A stretch of DNA of 64,000 nucleotides, from NCBI GenBank assembly GCA_902597545.1, contig CACJYD010000004.1, positions 19,988-83,987 on the forward strand. The letters run 5' to 3'. The notes under the pieces were generated by a model. That model did not search any database. It was not told the origin of the DNA and saw only the letters and a program-made list of their open reading frames with translations. Positions 1-7,831 of this stretch are shown piece by piece (positions within the stretch are counted from its first letter, which is position 1; each line of letters starts with the position of its first letter). Made by a program: the position numbers and the translations under genes. This DNA comes from an uncultured Bacteroidota bacterium (GTDB taxonomy: Bacteria > Bacteroidota > Bacteroidia > Flavobacteriales > Flavobacteriaceae).

Positions 1-203
1 GCCTGCATGATTCACAAGTTCAGTATTGGGAACCTGCTAAATGGGTTGCTAAACTGAGAGATTATAACAAATCCGACAGCACAATCCTATTAAATACAAA
101 CATGGAAACTGGACACAGCGGGGCCTCTGGCAGATTTGAAGCTTTAAAAGAGATTGCAATGGAGTATGCTTTCTTAATTGGTTTAGAAAAAGATTTGTTT
201 TAG
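1..203 (+). CDS. Oligopeptidase B (S9A peptidase), C-terminal fragment
   Basis: The frame is open from the window edge to TAG at 201-203 and was not in the ORF track because its start lies outside. The readable 66 or so residues begin with [14 protein letters not shown], which matches the end of protease II (oligopeptidase B), a serine peptidase that cleaves peptides after basic residues. The stretch G-H-S-G-A-S-G-R-F carries the catalytic histidine typical of this family. The stop overlaps by 3 bases with the stop of the convergent gene on the other strand. The Ser and Asp of the triad are outside the window, so activity cannot be judged here. Confidence 0.85.
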   Translation, partial: LHDSQVQYWEPAKWVAKLRDYNKSDSTILLNTNMETGHSGASGRFEALKEIAMEYAFLIGLEKDLF

Positions 204-1060
204 TTCGATTCTGCTAATATTTCAAGCAAATCCAAAAATAAATTGATTATGTCTAAGTACAAATTAACTGCAACCCTGACGGCAGTTCCCCACGAATTAT
301 CACCAGCAGCAATTGCTTTTTCTAAATAATTAAAATCATAAATTAAATACAATGAAAATATAACAACTCCACAATATGAGTATATTATCCTTCTCCTTTC
401 TGATTTAAATACAAAAGCATTCAAAACTTCCACAACTATCAATGCTAATAATGAAATCCAAAGGAAAATTCCAAGAAAACTAAAATCTGTAGGAAAGTAT
501 GCTACAATTGCACCAGCTACAATTACAGCTAATGTTGTTCCAGTCATAGCTTGAAAAACTACATTTTGCCACTCTTGATTGTACTTATCGTGAGATAATA
601 CATTTTTATTAAAATCGTCTTTTAATTTTTTAAATTCATCAGACATATTATCAAAAGTTTTGGCAGGTTCTGATGCATAGTAATAGATGTATTTCTTTTC
701 ATCATCAGCCCCAAACATTTTTTCCACAAAAGTTGCATTTGGATTTTTTTTAACTGTTTTTGATAAAACAGCTTTGGACTTTAGATATTTTCTAAATTTA
801 AATCTTTCTCCAATATAAGCTATAGTTGGTCCCAATGACCAGCCAATAAAGCCTGAAAAAATAGCAACCATAACAAGGTTTAGAGGATATGAATCAGCAT
901 AAATCATAACCATAATAAGAAATAAAAATGTTCCTCCTATTGTAAATACTGCCTCAAGTGTTGTTTCATAGGCTTTATTAAATCTCGCTGATAAAGTAGT
1001 GACTACCAGCATGCCACCCAGAATTAAGAATGTTCTGGACATCAATAAATTTGGTTCCAT
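200..1060 (-). CDS. Bax inhibitor-1 (BI-1/YccA-like) membrane protein with a loop insertion
   Basis: The 286-residue protein has three or four hydrophobic segments in its first 90 residues, a hydrophilic stretch at about residues 95-165, and further membrane segments to the end. The C-terminus (I-Y-D-F-N-Y ... [11 protein letters not shown]) closely resembles the last helices of BI-1 family proteins, which in other organisms are pH-sensitive calcium leak channels or membrane-stress proteins. Usual bacterial members have about 220-240 residues, so the charged insertion of about 70 residues is unusual. The gene is divergent from the M81 operon and convergent with the oligopeptidase gene. Family assignment rests mainly on the C-terminal motif; the function is inferred. 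Confidence 0.65.
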   Translation of the reverse strand: MEPNLLMSRTFLILGGMLVVTTLSARFNKAYETTLEAVFTIGGTFLFLIMVMIYADSYPLNLVMVAIFSGFIGWSLGPTIAYIGERFKFRKYLKSKAVLSKTVKKNPNATFVEKMFGADDEKKYIYYYASEPAKTFDNMSDEFKKLKDDFNKNVLSHDKYNQEWQNVVFQAMTGTTLAVIVAGAIVAYFPTDFSFLGIFLWISLLALIVVEVLNAFVFKSERRRIIYSYCGVVIFSLYLIYDFNYLEKAIAAGDNSWGTAVRVAVNLYLDIINLFLDLLEILAESN

Positions 1061-1153
1061 TACTATATATTTTACAAATTTTTGATCAAAAAAAAAAATA
1101 AACTGAGCTTATAAAAAACTAAATCTAAATTTTTTATAAATTCATTAATCATT

Positions 1154-2707
1154 ATGAAATTTTATAAACTTTTAACAATAATTACCATTACAATTTTATT
1201 TTCTTGCAAAAAGACAAATGAGAAACCAAGAATTGGGATTACAGGAATCGCAATAGAATCTAGTACATTTTCACCTGCAATAACCACAGAAAAAGAATTT
1301 GATATTAAATATAGTAGTGAAATTTTTGGAAGGTATCCTTTTTTTGATCAGAACTATATTGATAACGCAGATTGGTTTCCAACAATGACTGCTCGAGCTC
1401 TACCTGGGGGCGTTGTTTCTAAAGAAGCTTACGAATCTATGGTTTTACAAATTATTGAACTTACCAAACAGACTTTGCCGTTAGATGGTTTGTTTCTTGA
1501 TATTCATGGAGCAATGAATGTAGTTGGCATGGATGATCCTGAAGGTGATTTTATAGAAAGAATTAGGGCTGTGATTGGAAATAACACAATGATTTCAACT
1601 TCAATGGATTCTCATGGAAATGTTTCAGAAAAATTAGCAAAGTATTCAGATATTATTACATGTTACAGAAAGGCTCCACATACTGATGCTCTTGAATCAA
1701 AACAAAGAGCTCTTGATAATTTAGTTGACAGATTAAAATCTGGGAAAGGAAAACCCAAATACAAAGCTTGGATTCCAGTCCCTATACTTTTACCTGGAGA
1801 GCAAACTAGCACAAGAGTTGAACCTGGTAAATCACTTTATGAAAAGGTTAAACCCATTGCTGATAGTAAAGGTGTTGTTGATGCTGCTGTTTGGGTAGGA
1901 TATGCTTGGGGAGACGCACCTAGAAATCACGCTGTTGTAATGACTGTTGGTGATAATAAAAAAGCTGTGGTAAATGGAGCAGAAGAGTTAGCTCAAAGTT
2001 TTTGGGATGCTAGATATGAATTTGATTTTGTAGCTCCAACTACGACCTTGGATAGCGCATTAAATCAAGCTTTTAATTATCAAAAAAATAAAATTGATAA
2101 TAAGCCATTTATCATTAGTGATATGGGTGATAATCCTACTGCTGGGGGTGCTGGAGATGTAACATGGACATTAGATAAATTATTAAAGATTAAAGAATTT
2201 AAATCTGAAAATGGTCCAGAATTAATTTATGCTTCAATCCCTGGACCTGATTTGATTTTAAATGCTTTAAATACTAAAATTGGAGATAAAGTTAGTGGTT
2301 ATGTTGGAGCTAAAGTTGATGATCGATTTTCACCACCTGTTCTTTTAAATGGAATTTTAAAAGCAGTCCATTTAGGAGATAAAAATGCTGAAGCAGAAGT
2401 TGTTGTTCAAGTTGGAAGTATTAAGGTAATTGTAACTAATAAAAGGAAACCATATCATTATATTTCAGATTTTACAAATCTTAATCTAGATCCAAAAAAT
2501 ACAGATATTCTTATGGTTAAAATTGGTTATTTAGTTCCTGAGCTTTATGAAATTAGAGGTGATTGGGTCATGGCTTTGACACCAGGTGGAGTTGATCAAG
2601 ATCTATATAGACTGGGATACAAGAAAATAAAAAGACCAATGTTTCCTTTGGATAAAGATATGGAAGATCCAGATTTAAATGCAGTATTGATTCCAGTATT
2701 AAAATGA
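1154..2707 (+). CDS. M81 family metallopeptidase (MlrC-like) lipoprotein
   Basis: The 517-residue protein starts with a lipoprotein signal ending at I-L-F-S-C, so it is probably anchored in a membrane after export. The body matches the MlrC family, first known from microcystin degradation: an N-terminal domain with D-G-L-F-L-D-I-H-G-A-M at about residues 115-125 and S-M-D-S-H-G-N at about 150, whose His and Asp residues are the likely metal ligands, then a C-terminal MlrC domain. Most family members act on unknown peptides or amides; microcystin itself is not implied. It is the first gene of a tight plus-strand run and its stop overlaps the next ATG (ATGA). Confidence 0.85.
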   Translation: MKFYKLLTIITITILFSCKKTNEKPRIGITGIAIESSTFSPAITTEKEFDIKYSSEIFGRYPFFDQNYIDNADWFPTMTARALPGGVVSKEAYESMVLQIIELTKQTLPLDGLFLDIHGAMNVVGMDDPEGDFIERIRAVIGNNTMISTSMDSHGNVSEKLAKYSDIITCYRKAPHTDALESKQRALDNLVDRLKSGKGKPKYKAWIPVPILLPGEQTSTRVEPGKSLYEKVKPIADSKGVVDAAVWVGYAWGDAPRNHAVVMTVGDNKKAVVNGAEELAQSFWDARYEFDFVAPTTTLDSALNQAFNYQKNKIDNKPFIISDMGDNPTAGGAGDVTWTLDKLLKIKEFKSENGPELIYASIPGPDLILNALNTKIGDKVSGYVGAKVDDRFSPPVLLNGILKAVHLGDKNAEAEVVVQVGSIKVIVTNKRKPYHYISDFTNLNLDPKNTDILMVKIGYLVPELYEIRGDWVMALTPGGVDQDLYRLGYKKIKRPMFPLDKDMEDPDLNAVLIPVLK

Positions 2708-3126
2708 AAATAAAACTAATCAACAAAGCTGGTTACCATTCAAAAATTGAAAATCAAAATGGAAATTATATAGATATTGATAATAAATCTGATATAAATC
2801 CCAAAGGAGTTAGTCCAATGGAGCTTCTATTAATGGGGGTTGCAGGATGTAGTAGCATTGATATAATTTCTATATTAAAAAAACAAAAACAAGAATTTAA
2901 AAACTTATATATTGAAGTTGAAGGAAAAAGAGAGGATGGAGAATTACCATCGCTTTTTACTCAGATTCATGCTGATGTATTTATAGAGGGAGAAGTAGAT
3001 TCCAAAAAAGCGTATAAGGCAAGTGAACTTTCATTTACAAAATATTGCTCTGTTTCAAAAACTCTAGAGGCTACAGCTGATATCTCCTTTTCAGTATATG
3101 TTAACAATAAAATTTGTAGTAAGTAA
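2704..3126 (+). CDS. OsmC family peroxide/thiol reductase
   Basis: This 140-residue protein has the OsmC fold signature: a short N-terminal beta domain, then G-V-S-P-M-E-L-L-L-M-G-V-A-G-C-S at about residues 36-51 with the first conserved Cys, and a second conserved Cys in the C-terminal half (K-Y-C-S-V-S-K). OsmC proteins reduce organic hydroperoxides with this Cys pair; many YhfA-like members have unknown substrates. It has no signal peptide and should be cytoplasmic. Its ATG overlaps the MlrC stop, showing translational coupling. The length is normal for the family. Confidence 0.88.
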   Translation: MKIKLINKAGYHSKIENQNGNYIDIDNKSDINPKGVSPMELLLMGVAGCSSIDIISILKKQKQEFKNLYIEVEGKREDGELPSLFTQIHADVFIEGEVDSKKAYKASELSFTKYCSVSKTLEATADISFSVYVNNKICSK

Positions 3127-3127
3127 A

Positions 3128-3439
3128 ATGAATTTAGATAGTGTAGAGCAAAAAGAATTTTTCCCAGGTTTAAAAGGGAAATTGATACATGGCGACAAAA
3201 TAACGTGGGCGTTTTGGGATGTTGAAAAAGATGCTGAAGTTCCAGAACATTTCCATCATCATGAACAAATTATGCATGTTGTTGAAGGTGAGTTTGAATT
3301 TATATTAGATGGAGAAAAAATGGTTTGTAAAAATGGAGATGTAATTGTAATACCTTCAAATATTCCTCACTCTGGTAGAGCTCTAACTAAATGTATTTTG
3401 ATGGATGTTTTTTCACCTGTTAGAGAAGAATACAAATGA
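3128..3439 (+). CDS. Small cupin-domain protein
   Basis: I start this 103-residue protein at ATG 3128, one base after the OsmC stop. The ORF-track start at 3098 lies inside OsmC and would add residues unrelated to a cupin. A single cupin barrel is visible: motif 1 is H-F-H-H-H-E-Q-I-M-H-V-V-E-G-E-F, giving His/His/Glu/His metal ligands, and motif 2 is I-P-S-N-I-P-H-S-G. Such proteins bind a metal and can be isomerases, dioxygenases or ligand sensors; no substrate can be read from sequence. The stop overlaps the next gene (ATGA), so it belongs to the M81-OsmC-cupin-SDR operon. Confidence 0.85.
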   Translation: MNLDSVEQKEFFPGLKGKLIHGDKITWAFWDVEKDAEVPEHFHHHEQIMHVVEGEFEFILDGEKMVCKNGDVIVIPSNIPHSGRALTKCILMDVFSPVREEYK

Positions 3440-4224
3440 ATATTTCACTTAAATCTAAAAATGCTTTAGTAGGTGGAAGCAGTAAGGGGCTAGGAAATGC
3501 AGTGGCAAGACAACTTGCTATGTCTGGAGCTAAAGTTACTTTAGTTGCAAGATCTGAAGATTTATTGGTTGATACGGTCAATGAACTAAATAAACTCACT
3601 GACTGTAAACATGAATACTTAATATGTGACTATAATGATCATGAAAAATACTCCAAAATAATTAGTCAATATTTGTCTAATAATCGAATTGATATATTAA
3701 TTAATAATACACAAGGTCCTAAATCAGGTGATATAAATAGCTTATCAATTAAGGACTATCAAAAAGCTTTTGATTTATTATTTAAAAATACTGTGTTCAC
3801 AACAATGCTTGCGATTGAAAATATGAAAAAAAATAGCTGGGGAAGAATTATAAATATGACATCGGTTAGTGTTAAAGAACCACTCAGTTATTTAGCATTA
3901 TCCAATTCTATGAGATCATCTGTTATATCTTGGGCAAAAACTCTTTCAAATGATATAGGCAATAATAATGTTACAGTAAATAATATTTTGACAGGTTATT
4001 TTGATACTGAAAGATTAAAAGAGTTGAATTCAGATAAAGCAAAAAAGTTTAACGTAGATGTTGATGATTTATATGATACAATGAGAAATCAGGTGCCATT
4101 AGGAAGAATCGGTAACCCTATGGAATTTGGATATCTAATAACATTTTTAGCATCTGAATATGCTAGCTATATTAATGGAGCAAATATTCCAATTGACGGA
4201 GGACTTTTGAAATCTATTTCATAA
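3436..4224 (+). CDS. Atypical short-chain dehydrogenase/reductase
   Basis: The 262-residue protein has a Rossmann start G-G-S-S-K-G-L-G at about residues 13-20 and the SDR helix pattern, ending in a typical I-D-G-G-L tail. Where classical SDRs have S-x12-Y-x3-K, this protein reads T-S-V-S-V-K-E-P-L-S-Y-L-A-L-S-N-S-M-R. At the Tyr position stands Ser and at the Lys position Arg. This Ser-Asn...Arg pattern is known from a branch of BKR-like SDRs that lacks the standard tetrad, so the loss is a family trait rather than decay. The reaction is unknown. It is the last gene of the operon that starts with M81. Confidence 0.82.
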   Translation: MNISLKSKNALVGGSSKGLGNAVARQLAMSGAKVTLVARSEDLLVDTVNELNKLTDCKHEYLICDYNDHEKYSKIISQYLSNNRIDILINNTQGPKSGDINSLSIKDYQKAFDLLFKNTVFTTMLAIENMKKNSWGRIINMTSVSVKEPLSYLALSNSMRSSVISWAKTLSNDIGNNNVTVNNILTGYFDTERLKELNSDKAKKFNVDVDDLYDTMRNQVPLGRIGNPMEFGYLITFLASEYASYINGANIPIDGGLLKSIS

Positions 4225-4360
4225 TTAATTAGGATTTGTAATGTACTTTATAATGCACTAATTTATTTTAATTTATCAATTTCAAGTTTAATTAAAATTT
4301 CTAATTATTTGACTTATTAATAGTTTTAATGATTATTTTAAAAATTGATATATTTAAACA

Positions 4361-4984
4361 ATGATTAAGACCAAGGCGCTTAAATTCAACTACAATAATC
4401 AAGTTTCATTTAATTTTCCTGATATTTCATTAAATAAAAATGAAAACTTATTAATTATTGGAAGTTCAGGTATAGGAAAGACAACTCTTTTACACCTTCT
4501 TGCAGGCTTGCTTCAATCTAATTCTGGCTCAATAAATCTATATGGTCAAGATATTAGTAAATTAACTCAACATCAAATTGATAAATTTAGAGGACAAAAT
4601 ATTGGTATTGTTTTTCAAAAACCTCACTTTGTCAATTCTTTAACTGTCAAGGAAAATCTACAACTAGCTCAATATTTAGGGAACAAAAAGGACGATTCTA
4701 GGATTGTAGATATTTTGTCAAGTTTAGACATCTTGGACAAGGAAAATAAAAATCCTAAAAAATTAAGTCAAGGTGAAAAACAAAGAGCATCAATAGCTAT
4801 GGCTATTGTAAATTCACCCAAATTGATATTGGCTGATGAACCTACCTCGAGTTTAGATGATGAGAATTGTGAAAGAGTAATTAAATTATTAAAAAAACAA
4901 GCTTCAGATTTTAATGCGCAGCTTATTGTCATAACTCACGATAACAGATTAAAGAAACATTTTAAAAAATCCATCAAGCTTTGA
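4361..4984 (+). CDS. ABC transporter ATP-binding protein (LolD/MacB type)
   Basis: This 207-residue ATPase has Walker A G-S-S-G-I-G-K-T-T at about residues 33-41, a Q-loop (V-F-Q-K-P-H), the signature L-S-Q-G-E-K-Q, Walker B L-I-L-A-D-E-P and a switch His in V-I-T-H-D. The short form and D-E-P-T-S-S-L-D fit the LolD/MacB/FtsE subfamily, which works with FtsX-fold permeases by mechanotransmission. The permease follows directly, with its TTG start shifted one base from this stop, so the two are one unit. The 136 bases upstream are AT-rich and hold no gene; I saw no convincing metal-regulator box there. Confidence 0.9.
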   Translation: MIKTKALKFNYNNQVSFNFPDISLNKNENLLIIGSSGIGKTTLLHLLAGLLQSNSGSINLYGQDISKLTQHQIDKFRGQNIGIVFQKPHFVNSLTVKENLQLAQYLGNKKDDSRIVDILSSLDILDKENKNPKKLSQGEKQRASIAMAIVNSPKLILADEPTSSLDDENCERVIKLLKKQASDFNAQLIVITHDNRLKKHFKKSIKL

Positions 4985-6240
4985 ATATTTTTAAATTAAG
5001 CATAAAGAATATTATTAGTAAGCCTTTAAGTTCACTTTTGAGTTTAGCATTACTGGTTTTTGGTATAGGAATAATTTCTCTTTTACTACAACTAAATAGC
5101 TTGATTAAAACTCAAATGGATAATAATCTTAAGGGAATTGATATGGTCGTTGGTGCTAAAGGAAGTCCACTTCAACTAATACTATCTGCAGTTTACCACA
5201 TTGATTCTCCAACAGGGAATATTTCTGTTGAAGATGCTAAAAAAATTAAAAATAATAGAATGGTCGGCTCTAGTATTGATCTTCTTTATGGTGATAATTA
5301 TAAAGGTTATAGAATTGTGGGTACTGATGATGAGTTCCTTGACCTTTATGATGCAAAAATTAAAGATGGTCGTAAATGGGAGGATCCATTTGAGGTTGTA
5401 GTTGGATCAAAAATATATTCGAATCTAGGTTTAAAATTGGATGATGAATTAATGAGTTCGCACGGATTAAGAGAAACTGGAGAAGCCCATGAAGATCAAT
5501 TATTTAAAATTGTTGGATTGCTTGAACCATCAAACTCTGTAATTGATCAGTTAATTGTTACATCTCCAGAAAGCATTTGGGATTTACATGGTGAACATGA
5601 TCACAGTGGGGAGGAACACGATGATGAACACGACCACGAACATGATGATGAACACGACCACGAACATGATGATGAACACGACCACGAACATGATGATGAA
5701 GAAATTACAGCGATGTTAATTAAGTTTCAAAACCCAATGAATATCATTCAGTTCCCTCGTCAAATTAATGAAGAGACAAATCTTCAAGCAGCTGTACCAT
5801 CATATGAAATATCAAGACTATTTAAACTATTTGGATTTGGAATTGAAACGCTAACATACTTGGCATATCTAATTATAATTGTCTCAGCTTTTAGTCTATT
5901 TATTAATCTTTTTAACTCAATGCGAGATAGAAAATATGAGATGGCCTTAATTAGAACACTTGGTTCATCTAGGAGACAGCTGTCATTTATGATTATTTTT
6001 GAAAGTTTAATTTTAACTACAGTTGGATTTCTTCTAGGATTGTTGGTTAGTAGATTAGGTGTTATGTTTGTATCTTCGCTCATGGAGGAAAGCTTAAATT
6101 ATAATTTAAATTCCTTTGGTATTTTAAATGAAGAATTATGGTTATTAATACTTTCAATTTTTATAGGATTAATTTCATCTATAATTCCTGCATTACAAGT
6201 CTATAATTTAAATATATCTGAAGTATTAGGTGATGAATAA
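4981..6240 (+). CDS. FtsX-like ABC permease with His/Asp-rich periplasmic loop
   Basis: The 419-residue protein starts at TTG 4981, overlapping the ATPase stop. It has a first membrane helix at about residues 17-40, a large periplasmic domain, and three membrane helices in the C-terminal 150 residues, the MacB/FtsX layout. The C-terminal R-D-R-K-Y-E-M-A-L-I-R-T-L-G is the usual coupling motif. Within the periplasmic domain, at about residues 205-240, is a run almost only of His, Asp and Glu, partly built by three perfect copies of an eight-residue unit. Such a loop is expected to bind divalent metal such as zinc. The next gene is DUF3299-like, which supports a metal-related role over lipoprotein release. 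This is inferred. Confidence 0.85.
   Translation: MNIFKLSIKNIISKPLSSLLSLALLVFGIGIISLLLQLNSLIKTQMDNNLKGIDMVVGAKGSPLQLILSAVYHIDSPTGNISVEDAKKIKNNRMVGSSIDLLYGDNYKGYRIVGTDDEFLDLYDAKIKDGRKWEDPFEVVVGSKIYSNLGLKLDDELMSSHGLRETGEAHEDQLFKIVGLLEPSNSVIDQLIVTSPESIWDLHGEHDHSGEEHDDEHDHEHDDEHDHEHDDEHDHEHDDEEITAMLIKFQNPMNIIQFPRQINEETNLQAAVPSYEISRLFKLFGFGIETLTYLAYLIIIVSAFSLFINLFNSMRDRKYEMALIRTLGSSRRQLSFMIIFESLILTTVGFLLGLLVSRLGVMFVSSLMEESLNYNLNSFGILNEELWLLILSIFIGLISSIIPALQVYNLNISEVLGDE
5626..5697 (+). repeat. Three perfect 24-bp tandem repeats coding E-H-D-H-E-H-D-D
   Basis: The unit GAACACGACCACGAACATGATGAT is present three times without a mismatch at 5626, 5650 and 5674. It codes an eight-residue His/Asp/Glu unit in the periplasmic loop of the FtsX-like permease. 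The unit is a multiple of three, so copy-number change keeps the frame. Perfect identity suggests recent slippage expansion. It is not a CRISPR, since there are no spacers. Confidence 0.97.
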
Positions 6241-6667
6241 AATAATTTTCTTTTTAGCTTTTTTTATTACAAATGATGCATTATCTCAAATTGAGATTGA
6301 TTGGTTTAAACTAAGGGACGTGTATTATAAATCCGAATATAAGGAAGAGATTGGCGGATATTTTCAAACACCATATTTTGGTGAAGGAGTTGAAAGTTTG
6401 GATAATGAATATGTTAAAATAACAGGATACATGCTAACTCTTGCACCTGATGCCGGAGTATTTGTTTTATCTCAAAACCCCTATGCTGATTGTTTCTTTT
6501 GTGGATATGGAGGTCCTGAATCTGCTATTGAATTAACTCTTAGGCCTGGATACGATGATTTTTATATGGATGAACTTGTGGAAGTCGTTGGAATATTAAG
6601 ACTTAAAAGAGAAGATGTTAGTAGCGGAGTATATCTAATGGATGATGCAGTTGCAATTAGAAAATAA
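6233..6667 (+). CDS. DUF3299-like periplasmic protein
   Basis: I choose the ATG at 6233 rather than the GTG at 6230; the protein then has 144 residues and a signal peptide (F-F-L-A-F-F-I-T-N-D-A-L-S-Q). After that come V-K-I-T-G-Y-M and F-V-L-S-Q-N-P-Y-A-D-C-F-F-C-G-Y-G-G-P-E-S, the core of the DUF3299 family, with a conserved Cys-x2-Cys. In gammaproteobacteria DUF3299 proteins sit beside similar ABC genes in zinc-regulated loci. The start overlaps the permease end by 8 bases. The two Cys could bind metal or be redox active; that is not shown. Confidence 0.72.
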   Translation: MNKIIFFLAFFITNDALSQIEIDWFKLRDVYYKSEYKEEIGGYFQTPYFGEGVESLDNEYVKITGYMLTLAPDAGVFVLSQNPYADCFFCGYGGPESAIELTLRPGYDDFYMDELVEVVGILRLKREDVSSGVYLMDDAVAIRK

Positions 6668-7790
6668 ACTTAAAAACTGTTTTTGATTTAAATACTTCAC
6701 CAGCTTTCAAATAAACATTTGGAAATGATTCTTTATTAGGAGAATCTGGAAAATGTTGTGTTTCCAAACAAAAACCAGATCTTTTTTCATATTTGAGACC
6801 TTGCTTAGAGCTAATAGATCCATTTAAAAAATTTCCAGTATATAATTGAACACCTGGTTGATCAGTATAAACATCCATTTGTATGCCACTTTGGTCACTG
6901 TATGCACTTGCTATCTTTCTTACACCTCCATCAAAATCATTTAAAACCCAACAATGATCATAACCATTCCCTAAGATTAATTGATTATTTTCAAGATCTA
7001 TATCTCTTCCAATTTTTTTCGGTTCTATAAAATCAAATGGTGTTCCTTGAACTTTCTCAATATCACCAGTTGGTATAATTTTTTCATTTACCGGCAAGTA
7101 TGAATCTGCATAAATTTCTAAATTATGATCTAATACATCTCCGCTGCTTTCTCCTGATAGATTAAAATAAGAATGCTGAGTTAGGTTCAAAATAGTTGTT
7201 TTATCAGTTTCAGCATAATATTGAACAGCAAGTTCATTTTCGTTAGTTAGTATATAGGTAACATATACATTTAAATTTCCAGGATAACCTTCTTCCATGT
7301 CTTTTGATAAATAGTTGAGTTTTAAAGAGCTGTAATTTTTATCATCATAACTTACCACCTTCCAATTTACTTTATCAAATCCTGTAACGCCTCCATGAAG
7401 TGAGGTGCCATTATTATTTAAAGCTAAATTATATTCAACATCATCTATCGTGAATTTTCCATTATCAATTCTATTTGCATACCTCCCAACGATTGCACCA
7501 AAATATGGATGTTCATTTAAATATGGCTCCAAAGAATTAAAACCAAGTGCAACATCTAATAATTTGCCATTTTTATCTGGTACTTTTATGCTGGTGATAA
7601 TAGCTCCTAGTGATATAATTTCTACTTCACAATCTTTATTTTTTAGAAGAAATTTATGAACCTCTTCTCCATTATTCATTTTACCTATTAACACTTTACT
7701 TTGATTAGGATTTGAACATGAAATTAAAATTAATATTGTGATAATTGTAAATGATATAAGATATTTTTTAATTTCGAGAGCATTTATCAT
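6657..7790 (-). CDS. galM: Aldose 1-epimerase (galactose mutarotase), lipoprotein
   Basis: The 377-residue protein begins with a lipoprotein signal (I-L-I-L-I-S-C-S) and then a full GalM-type fold. Visible family motifs are G-A-I-V-G-R-Y-A-N-R-I, the catalytic His region L-T-Q-H-S-Y-F-N-L-S-G, and C-L-E-T-Q-H-F-P-D-S-P-N, which carries the catalytic Glu. It interconverts alpha and beta anomers of aldoses such as galactose. Export is common for this family in Bacteroidota and suggests work on sugars in the periplasm. The 3' end overlaps the convergent DUF3299-like gene by 11 bases. No sugar operon is adjacent. Confidence 0.92.
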   Translation of the reverse strand: MINALEIKKYLISFTIITILILISCSNPNQSKVLIGKMNNGEEVHKFLLKNKDCEVEIISLGAIITSIKVPDKNGKLLDVALGFNSLEPYLNEHPYFGAIVGRYANRIDNGKFTIDDVEYNLALNNNGTSLHGGVTGFDKVNWKVVSYDDKNYSSLKLNYLSKDMEEGYPGNLNVYVTYILTNENELAVQYYAETDKTTILNLTQHSYFNLSGESSGDVLDHNLEIYADSYLPVNEKIIPTGDIEKVQGTPFDFIEPKKIGRDIDLENNQLILGNGYDHCWVLNDFDGGVRKIASAYSDQSGIQMDVYTDQPGVQLYTGNFLNGSISSKQGLKYEKRSGFCLETQHFPDSPNKESFPNVYLKAGEVFKSKTVFKFIF

Positions 7791-7831
7791 AATTTGGGTC
7801 TAACTTTTGATATTAAAAATAGAAAATTAAC

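Noticed and set aside
3098-3127. Ten-residue N-terminal extension of the cupin gene
   Set aside because: It is OsmC coding sequence in another frame; ATG 3128 directly follows the OsmC stop.
5626-5697. Possible CRISPR-like repeat
   Set aside because: Units are contiguous, 24 bp, in frame and without spacers; they code a His/Asp loop.
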